From Aquatica leii (taxonomy: Eukaryota; Arthropoda; Insecta; Coleoptera; Lampyridae): a stretch of 64,000 bases of DNA. Under the pieces are notes generated by a model that ran no database searches, was not told where the DNA came from, and worked only from the letters and a program-made list of their open reading frames with translations. Positions 56,669 through 64,000 of the stretch are shown in pieces. The translations under genes were made by a program, and so were the position numbers. Where the stretch lies: contig CM069433.1 in NCBI GenBank assembly GCA_035610365.1, positions 189,108,760-189,172,759 of the forward strand, written 5' to 3'. Each line of letters opens with the position of its first letter. Within the stretch, counting starts at the first letter, position 1.

Positions 56669-56945
56669 GGTTGGGTTTACAGAAAGGGAATTAAATGAAA
56701 ATTAAGTTAATTGGGATTAAATTAATCTTGATTTCTGATGGGTTATTCACCAAAATTTAACCAATCACGTAACGTAAGTACTGTAGGTTACGTCCTCCTT
56801 ATATACTTAATTAATGAATCGGTTATAGAATACTCTTCACTAGGAGGGACCCTCCTAGTGAAGAGTATTCTCTAACCAATTCATTAAGTAACGAACTAAC
56901 TTTAATTTCAAGTAAATATTTAATTCGCCCTATGTAAACGGACGA
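56669..56945. mobile_element. Palindromic MITE flanked by TTA
   Basis: TTA at 56666-56668 and 56946-56948 flanks a 277-bp near-palindrome. The outer arms share GTTTACA, an AGGG-containing block and GAATTAAAT. The centre (56827-56871) is a 45-nt palindrome with 22-bp perfect arms around a single base. A TTA duplication with short inverted ends suggests the PIF/Harbinger group; this is an inference from size and flank only. Confidence 0.6.
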
Positions 56946-56948
56946 TTA

Positions 56949-58860
56949 CTAAAATCAAAAGGCATTCTTTTTAAAAAACAAAAAAAACTATTTTATTCGT
57001 TAAATTATAGATTGTTTTTATATTTTTTTCTACAATAATAACAATTTATCTAAAAAAATCCAAAATTGAGTATTTATATAAAAAATGTTCAAATCATAAA
57101 GACGTGTTTCAGAACTAAATATGTTGTAACTTTAATTTGTTCTGAAAGTTGAACTCTGTAGAGATTGTTTGATACTCAATCCTTGTTAACACATCAAGTA
57201 TGTTTGTAGTTTTTTCATAAAAAATGTTGCGCAGTAAAAGCCTTTAAAATCATAAAAGTTGTTATTGGATTTTATTTTTGGTTTTGTTATTGTCTGTTAT
57301 TAAACGTCTATAGTATAAGCTACTTTGAGTGTAGCAAAACTAAATTTCCTTCAAATTTTTAAACGTTTTGTGTATTTATATTAAAATGTTAGTTAAGCAA
57401 TATAAAAATTAGTTTTTGAATAAAATGGCACCTTAGAAAGTCAAACGTAATAAAAAAAAAATAGAAAAAAACTGCGATCGCTAATTTTTCAATAATAAAA
57501 TATATTTTTTTAAAAATTCCTTGATATTTTAATTAAATTAACCAAAAACTTTCAAATCCTTCCGCATATTTGATTGCTAATTAATTAAGTAGATTTGCTC
57601 AAAACTTATCTTGCTGTAACAAAAGCTTCACATCTTTTAATCAAAATTTTAAGACCTTGTAACATATTATTTAAACAATAATATCTTACGCTATAAATAT
57701 AAAATGCAACCTTCAATATTTTATATTAAATAAAAATTAACATTAGAAACATCAACGCTTTATAAGCAAAAAAGTCAAAACGAACAGTAAATACGTGTGT
57801 AGACGAAAGAAAAAAACATTTAAAAAACTAACATAACGAACAAAAGCACTTATAGAAGCGTATTTTTCTAATTTATGAAAATACTGGGAATAAATCTTTT
57901 TCGCGACTCATTAAACATTGTTAAATATACCAAAATAATAAAAATTTCAATTTTCCACTAGATGAGTTATAGCAAGAAAATTCATTTACCCAAAGCAGTG
58001 AAGCGTTAAGCTATGGAGGCTTAATTAATTCCCACCTCGGTAGTTCCAGAATTAGAATGCAATATAGACATTGTTAAAAAAATAAATTATTATAATATGT
58101 ACAATTAGCGCATTTATTTTCTGTGTATAGTGTATTGATTACATGTGACCTTGTAATTACGTTTCTCTTTATCAGCTGATCACTTTTAGAGTATTTTGTT
58201 TTAGTAAATTTGCACATATTAATTAACACAAAATTACTACTAAAATACAAAAAGTAAATTAGATAATAACAATACATTAATGTTGAGAATCTTCAAAAAA
58301 GAGAATCTAATATAAACAAAGTATTTTAAAATATAATTAAAAGAAAAAAAAATATATATAGTAAATTTTAAACATAATTTTTATAAAGTTTCTGATGTGA
58401 TTGCCACAAAATATATGACATTACGAAGCTAATATAATTAATGATTATTACATCGCAACCATAATAAATATAAAAATACGTTATTGTCTAATCAATACAC
58501 TATTTTATTTAACACCAGTTGAAGACTCAATAGTTTCGATTTTATGTGTTTACACTTGATCAACAAATTGTTTCAATAATTTGACGTACAAACAATGTAA
58601 TTTCATTTAAAGTTTATTCCTTTATCTTTGAACACATTTTACATATCATTTATTTACACAAGTTTAAATTGATATAAAATGTCTTTCAAGTCATAATTAA
58701 TGTTTTCTTTTCTTTAATTTTTAGGTGAGTTTTTGTTGTAGATAAAAAATGAATTTGTTGAATAGAACTTTAATTTTTATAGAAAAACAATTAAGTCTTT
58801 GATTACAAAAGATATAAATAACATTATAAAACAACATTTTCTGCAAATATTTTACGAAAC
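56949..58860. other. Very AT-rich DNA upstream of a gypsy element
   Basis: No gene. The 5' LTR of the following gypsy element should lie here, but I could not identify its ends or a primer-binding site. The recursive splice-like motif at 58705-58730 is listed separately. Confidence 0.45.
58705..58730 (+). promoter_or_regulatory. Candidate recursive splice site (ratchet point)
   Basis: A pyrimidine-rich run TTTCTTTTCTTTAATTTTTAG is followed directly by GTGAGT (58725-58730), so a 3' splice site abuts a 5' splice site at 58724/58725 with no exon between. This juxtaposition is how ratchet points in very long insect introns look. Whether it is used is unknown. Confidence 0.4.
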
Positions 58861-59755
58861 ATGGAAAGATTATTTGATTTTGTTGTGAAACCAACAGCAG
58901 ATAAAAAATCAAATACCATATGCATAAACTCGATAGCTACACCTAACGAACAGATTTTTGGAATACCATTTGAGTTTCTAACCTGCAAACTTGCATCAAT
59001 TTATTACAAATACTCAAAACTATGTCAAAGCAAAAAAATCATTGAATAAAAGGTATCAAACAAGGAAAACATGGATAACTCTGACAGATGACATATCAAA
59101 AATATATTTGGATGAAGAACAAAACTTACAGTTTAACGATTTTTACTTGGAAGAAATTTTAGCAGAAACAAATAGTGTTGAATCTATACCTAGCAGCTCA
59201 AATGAATCGTTTGAAAAATTATTAAAGAAGTTGCTTGAAGATAAACAAATAAAATCTCAAACTCAAAATCTAGGGAAAAATGCAAAGGATTTTATTATTG
59301 TGAAATTCAATGGCAGGAACTTAAACGCTTACCAGTGGATTAGGAATTTTAAAAAAGAATGTGAACGTTTCCAAATAAATAAAGATAAAAAGAAAATTGA
59401 AATGCTAAAAAATTTTTGGAATACTCTAGCATAGATAGACGTTTGCAAATAAAAGATGGTGGCCCAATAGAGATGCTCTAGCTTTCAAATATCAAGTAGG
59501 TTCGTTACTTGAGTATGATTTAAAAAAAGAAAAATTGTTATTTGAAGTAAGAAAATCAATTTATACTGGGACACTCGTAGACCTTATAGCATTTGCCTTA
59601 CCTAATTATGTGGCTGAGAAAATTAACAGAAAAATTTTACAGGGAACGGAAGATCTTTACAACGAATTAGGAAGATTGGAACATTTTGCTGGGAAAATAA
59701 ATATGATAAAAAAGATAATATATATTCTGACAATAGATCAATAAAAATTGAGAAA
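58861..59755 (+). pseudogene. Ty3/gypsy gag region, degenerate
   Basis: Three overlapping frames cover a gag-like protein. It starts MERLFDFVVKPTADKKSNT at 58861, continues in another frame through KAKKSLNKRYQTRKTW and a central SFEKLLKKLLEDKQIK to YQWIRNFKKECERFQ (59332), and continues in a third frame with LFEVRKSIYTGTLVDLIAF and NYVAEKINRKIL. The W-I-x-x-F-K/E block followed by a long helical part is typical of gypsy capsids. Frame changes lie near 58990-59045 and near 59410. Just downstream at about 59760-59825 a C-Q-I-C...H-P-E-E-N-C pattern marks the nucleocapsid zinc knuckle. Confidence 0.65.
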
Positions 59756-59760
59756 AAAAC

Positions 59761-59830
59761 CATGCCAAATCTGTGTCTGCGAGAAAAGAGGGGTACGTTA
59801 ACATCCAGAAGAAAATTGCTGGTTTAAAGA
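59761..59830 (+). pseudogene. Nucleocapsid zinc-knuckle remnant
   Basis: Short segment in the frame of CQIC and HPEENCWFK, a CCHC-like knuckle between gag and protease. One stop lies between the halves. Confidence 0.5.
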
Positions 59831-59916
59831 GAATAATAAAAAAAAACACTTTTAAAAACTGTAAATAACTCAGAAATGGAAATTGAGCTGAACGAGGAGA
59901 ATCCAAAAAACTAGAA

Positions 59917-60321
59917 GTGCCACCATTAATAAAAGTAAAGTTAATATTATATGATATTTTAAATGTTTCCGGAATTTATGATTCAGGTTCAAATGTGTCA
60001 TTAATAAATGCAAAGTTATTCAAGATACAGCCAAAAGAAAATACAAATAATATAAAAAAACTTAACTTTAAAACTATTAATGGTGTGAAAAAAACAAAAG
60101 GTATGGTAATATTAAAAATAAAAATTGACAATATTGTAAGAAATATGGATGTTTTTGTAGTAGATAATGAAAATTTTAACTATGATTTTTTAATTGGGTT
60201 GGATTGCATCAAAAACTTCAAATTAATGCAAAATGAAGAATTGAAGATCATACAATGTAACAATCCGAAAGAAAAAACGGTAACCTCCATTGAAGAGGAT
60301 ATGAAAAACAAAAATACTTAA
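59917..60321 (+). pseudogene. Gypsy retropepsin-like protease
   Basis: An open stretch of 135 codons. The aspartic protease motif appears as SGIYDSGSNVSLIN (D-S-G active site, about 59968). The second conserved block, FLIGLDCIKNF (about 60189), stands for the usual I-L-G-x-D/N. The protease would process the polyprotein. It is in a different frame from gag and RT, so it is no longer part of a continuous polyprotein. An in-frame TAA ends it at 60319-60321. Confidence 0.75.
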
Positions 60322-60431
60322 AAAATTATAAATCAAAGATAATAAATGTCAAAATTCCTGGTGTACTAGGTTGCAAAAATAAAGAAGGATTTTTATTAAA
60401 CTCTGAGGTATTAAAACAAAATACTAAAACC

Positions 60432-61133
60432 ATGAATAAATGTGTAATAAATTTCAATGAACATATAAACTCAGATAGATTTGAAACATTAGTAAACCAT
60501 TTAGATTTATACCAACAATCAGAAATTGATAAGTTGATAGAAAAATACAAACCGGTCTTTGCGAAAGATAAATATGAGATCGGTACTGTACGAGATTATG
60601 AAGCTCACACTGACTTGATGATAGATAAATATTGTTACAAACATCCATACAGATGCACACCTGAAGATAGAAAAGAAATAGAAAATCAAATATCAAAACT
60701 ATTAAATAAAAATTGGATTGCGGATTCTTATAGCCCATTTGCTGCTCCAGTAACTCTAGCATATAAAAAAGAAGATGAAAGAAAAACAAGACTGTGTATA
60801 GATTTCAGAGAATTGAACAAAATTGTCGTCCCACAATCACAACCTTTTCCGTTGATTGAAGATTTAATGATAAAAACTGTAAACTGCAAATATTTTTCTA
60901 CTTTGGACATAAATTCAGCATTTTGGTCAGTTCCTTTAAAGATTCAAGATAGATACAAAACTGCATTTGATACACAGGAAGGCCATTTCCAATGGACGTA
61001 CTTACCATTTGGGCTAAAGACTGCTCCAGTCATATTTCCAAGAATATTGGGAAACATCATTAGAAAGTACAAAATCTCTAGTTTTGCGGTAAATTTTATA
61101 GATGAAATCTTAATTTTTTTAGAAAACTTTTAA
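60432..61133 (+). pseudogene. Gypsy reverse transcriptase
   Basis: Typical Ty3/gypsy blocks: KPVFAKDKYEIG (60549), the spacing to KNWIADSYSPFAAPV (about 60710), RLCIDFRELNKI (about 60789), TLDINSAFWSVPLK (about 60903, catalytic aspartate in LDI), YLPFGLKTAPVIF (about 61000) and the active-site box NFIDEILIF (about 61093). In active relatives this box reads I/V-D-D, so the second aspartate is replaced by glutamate. The frame is otherwise intact for 233 codons and then shifts near 61131. Confidence 0.85.
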
Positions 61134-61152
61134 AGAGAATTTATTACATCTA

Positions 61153-61928
61153 TTGAGACTAATGGAGGCAATACGAACAGAAGGCTTTAGAATTAAATTT
61201 TCGAAATGTTCTTTTGCAAATAATCACGCCAAATATTTAGGTCACATCATTGAAAACAATTCAATCAGACCTTTGAAAGATTATTTAACTGCTGTCAAAA
61301 ACTTTCCACTTCCAAAAACAAAGAAAAATATACGACACTTCCTAGGTAAAGTAAATTTTCATCATAAATTTGTACCACACAGTGAAATTGTTCTAGATCC
61401 TTTACACAATTTATTTCGGAAAGATGTGAAATTCATATGGTCCGCACAATGTCAGGAATCATTTGATAAAATAAAAGAATTGCTATGTTCAGAATCAATT
61501 ATGAATATTTTTGACTCAGAATTACCAATAATGATTTACACGGATGCTAGTATCAACGGAATGGAAACGGTGTTAAAACAAGAAGATAAAAATGGAAACA
61601 GTAAGCCAGTTGCTTATGTTTCAAAAAAGTTAACTAAAGCTCAAAAAAAAAAAAGGCAATATATATAGAATGTCTAGCAATAAAAGAAGCTGTGAAGTAT
61701 TGGAAGCACTGGCTTATGGGAAAAAAATTTATTGTATATTCAGATCATAAACCATTAGAAAATATGAACATCAAGGTTAGAACTGACGAAGAACTAGGAG
61801 ATTTGACATATTATTTATTCCAATATAATTTTAAAATTAAATATAACCCAGGAAAATTAAACCAAGAAGCAGACTGTTTAAGCAGAAACCCAGTTCTAGA
61901 ACCTCATGACAATACTGAAGATTTTTAA
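61153..61928 (+). pseudogene. Gypsy RT connection and RNase H
   Basis: RIKFSKCSFANNHAKYLGHI and NIRHFLGKVNFHHKFVPH are the thumb/connection blocks of gypsy RT. RNase H follows with IMIYTDASINGMETVLKQ (about 61532; first catalytic aspartate in YTDAS), then after a frame change near 61660 AIKEAVKYWKHWLMGKKF, VYSDHKPLENM (third aspartate position) and ADCLSRNP closing the domain. The frame ends at a TAA (61926-61928). One lesion inside, otherwise well preserved. Confidence 0.8.
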
Positions 61929-62284
61929 AAGTTGTAAATTTTATAAACCTAGAAGATATAAAAAATGACCAACAAACAAATCTTAACTTAGAAAAAGAAA
62001 AACTTATATTTGAAAAAGAAATTTACTGTAAAAAGATGAGAAGAAAAAAAAATCATATCAGAAGTAATGAGCAAAACTCTAATAAAAGCTGTCCACGATA
62101 CTTACTGCCAAATTGAAAGAACACAGATTACAAATGAAATAACGCCATTCTACACAGCGAAGAACAATATTGCAAACATTAAACAAATTTGCGATGAATG
62201 CGAAGTTTGTATAAAAAACAAATCAAGGAGAAAGTCAAAATATGATTCAATGTCACATTCAGGTACAGCAACAGATCCATTTTA
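61929..62284 (+). pseudogene. Gypsy integrase, N-terminal fragment, truncated
   Basis: The zinc-binding domain is visible at 62085-62225. KAVHDTYCQIERTQI carries the first histidine, while the second, normally in Y-G-H-I-G, reads C-Q-I-E. CDECEVC supplies the cysteine pair. The match stops at GTATDPF, just before the catalytic core, where sequence of a different element starts (62285). The DDE core and 3' LTR are therefore missing from the window. Confidence 0.7.
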
Positions 62285-62607
62285 AGGGGATAGTGTTCGT
62301 ACTTACGAAAACGTTTACCGTGCGATGTCACCATAATCGCATTTGTATACCTGTAAGACGACTTCTCTGATGCAGCACTCCTTTTTACATTTACTTAACG
62401 TACATAAAAACTACCTGCTCAATGAAGGTTTTCATTGTAAGTAAATAAACACCTAACTCTATTGTTAGTAGGTAAACACTATTTACGTGTTATTATAAGT
62501 TTTATTAAAAATAAAAGTAATACACATAGCTACGTACATAAACAAATTAATAGATAAGTATATATACACTTTGTTATACATACATTCCTGTTTTAGTTAT
62601 CTCTAGC
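62285..62607 (-). other. 3' flank of the nuclease-bearing element
   Basis: Sequence beginning GGGGATAGTGTTCGTACTTA at 62286 does not continue the gypsy element. It lies downstream of the minus-strand YqaJ gene and probably holds the terminal region of that element. Its partner end is outside the window. Confidence 0.4.
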
Positions 62608-63250
62608 TTTCATGCCTCTGGGTGTTCTCGGATTTGCTAATTCCGGTAGCATACATAATTCATAAAATGGTACTAATTTTAATAACATATTTTGGTAAAA
62701 ATCCGAATCTTTAGAAATTGTTATGACAACTAAGTCATGATTTGTAAATAATATTAAATCACAAATAGGAATGTCGATTATATTAAGTTGCCCTTGAATT
62801 TGATATAAGTATTTATGATTTTTTTTAAGATTGCCTGATTGTTTAAAAACAGTAATCCTAAAGAATTTTTCTTTTTCGCAATTTCAGTAATATTTTCATT
62901 TCTTATTGAATATTTCACTTCAATAAGTTTTGTATTCCCTATTCTTCCATCAGGAGAGGCGGCTAAATAAGGATGACTTTTTGATATGAAAATACCACAC
63001 TGTTCAACTTTTACCCCATATAACTCTTCATATTTTTTAATTGCAACAGTCTCATTAATTCTACCGTAACTAATAGCTTTGTTAGCTTTCAATAAGTTTT
63101 GATTTGTAAATAGAATTTTTTTTTAATAAATTGTGACAAGGTGTTGTTGCTTTTCGGACACACACACTGTGAAAATTGGATGCTGTTAATCTTTGCCGCC
63201 TAATTTGATGCCACAACATATTGTTTGCTTGTCCTACAGTGTTGTTCTAT
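62608..63250 (-). pseudogene. YqaJ-type (lambda exonuclease-like) nuclease domain
   Basis: YqaJ-type nucleases are PD-(D/E)xK enzymes that digest DNA ends in recombination. Visible blocks from the N-terminal side: LWHQIRRQRLTASNFHSVC (about 63210), AISYGRINETVAIKKYEE (about 63070), PYLAASPDGRIGN (about 62970; aspartate of the PD motif), LIEVKYSIRN (about 62925; E-x-K), and after a frame change near 62820 LYQIQGQLNI (the Q-x-Q motif), then ICDLILFTNHDLVV, LPELANPRTPRGM and a stop near 62608. A stop near 63247 and one shift near 62820 break the frame. All catalytic motifs are conserved. It is probably one protein with the segment at 63247-64000. Confidence 0.65.
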
Positions 63251-64000
63251 ATAGTATACCTATTATTTGCTTCTTCTTGTATTATATCAAGAATCTTCTG
63301 CTTTTGAATGTTTAGGTTCTCTTCGCTAATATCAATTGTAGCAACATCAATACCATAATCATTACTATCTGTGGTATAGTCTACATTTTTACATCTCCGT
63401 TTTCGTTGCTGTCGTTGTTGTCGTACTCTTTCTAGTTGTTTTTGTCGAATCATACAGAAGTTTATTACAAGACTAGTATTCAGAAAATCACCGTGCCAAG
63501 TAGGGCCTGTATTAAACGCCAAACCTGCGGCAATGCATCTTCTTTGGTAATTTGGTAAGATCCTCTTTGCGTAAAATTGATTCGCTTACCACCAGTGAAT
63601 TTTGCTACTAAAGACATATATTGTTTGGCACTATTAGTAGTTTCATTGGCAACAAGACGATAAGCTTTCCCCATAACATTTTCTATTAGTTTAACTATTT
63701 CTACAAATGAATTACAACTAGTTAGTAACGGAACAAAATTTTGCTCATTGCAGTCCATTCTTTTACAATAATCTAATCTGCAATTGAAATGATTTCCAAA
63801 GACATGATGTGGAATGTTAATGAGATCTTGACGTAATGTACTAATTCCTTTATTATTAGATATAGCACAACGTAAAGAAGTAGACAAACGCTGCAAATTT
63901 GACTTTAGAATACGTCTCCCAGAAATATCAAACTTTGTATTTTTTGATAATTTATGGAGATTTGATGCAAACGCTCGTGTCACATGATTTGCACATTCTA
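63251..64000 (-). pseudogene. Transposase-like (Mutator-like) segment fused upstream of YqaJ, runs off the window
   Basis: From the window edge: ASNLHKLSKNTKFDISGRRI, HHVFGNHFNCRLDYCKRMDC (about 63820-63760), TTNSAKQYMSLVAKFTGGKR and INFTQRGSYQ (about 63640-63570). After a shift near 63520 it continues with FNTGPTWHGDFLN, then a basic glutamine-rich stretch (RVRQQRQQRKRRCKN). Large insect proteins combine such a C-x-x-x-C/GGKR-IN-F segment, annotated as Mutator-like transposase, with a C-terminal YqaJ domain; I rely on memory of that layout. The N-terminal part lies beyond position 64000. It was interrupted by at least one shift and one stop, so this copy is inactive unless the frame is corrected in the true sequence. 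Confidence 0.5.

Overview
This window reads as AT-rich, repeat-dominated eukaryotic DNA, most likely from an insect (a beetle-like genome is my best guess, not proven). No complete host gene is visible. Almost everything recognisable is transposable-element debris. The families present are piggyBac-like, Penelope-like (PLE), Tigger/pogo, hAT, mariner/Tc1, jockey-type and RTE-type LINEs, Ty3/gypsy, and a YqaJ-exonuclease/transposase-like element. Nearly all coding regions carry stops, frameshifts or deletions, so they are annotated as pseudogenes. No rRNA, tRNA or CRISPR array was found.

Layout. 1-2035: unannotated AT-rich DNA. 2036-9125: a rearranged cluster in which a jockey-type LINE is split by a long inverted-repeat element, itself split by a piggyBac-like element with clean TTAA duplications (2816-5197). 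9126-13100: no genes, apart from a GC-richer island at about 9590-10260. 13150-14315: gypsy integrase remnant. 14328-17517: a well-preserved PLE with about 790-bp inverted arms, hammerhead-ribozyme motifs in both arms and a 12-bp target duplication. 18360-19815: hAT pseudogene. 24426-26500: Tigger-like pseudogene. 26509-27222: LTR-like promoter unit with three heat-shock-element-like palindromes. 27300-28810: second piggyBac relative. 29167: isolated hammerhead-like motif. 32745-34760: RTE-type LINE. 35880-36607: mariner relative.

Right half. 38328-43205: a nested stack in which a piggyBac relative contains a second PLE, which contains a 1784-bp TG...CA insertion flanked by AAAC. 44241-46601: piggyBac relative with clean ends. 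46775-46902: large palindrome. 49200-50165: Tc1 relative. 51100-51975: third PLE remnant. 52135-54133: minus-strand piggyBac relative. 55489-56945: three consecutive inverted-repeat (MITE-like) elements. 58861-62284: gypsy gag-pol, cut off inside integrase by a minus-strand element encoding a transposase-like domain plus a YqaJ nuclease (62285 to the window end).

Host signal is limited to splice-site-like arrangements on the + strand: a 50-nt candidate exon at 29985-30034, a 54-nt candidate at 47890-47943, and a zero-length-exon (recursive splicing) motif at 58724/58725. Together these would fit the window lying in a very long intron, but that is inference. The features most worth checking are the paired ribozymes in PLE arms, the heat-shock-like LTR promoter, the recursive splice motif and the nuclease-bearing transposon at the right edge.
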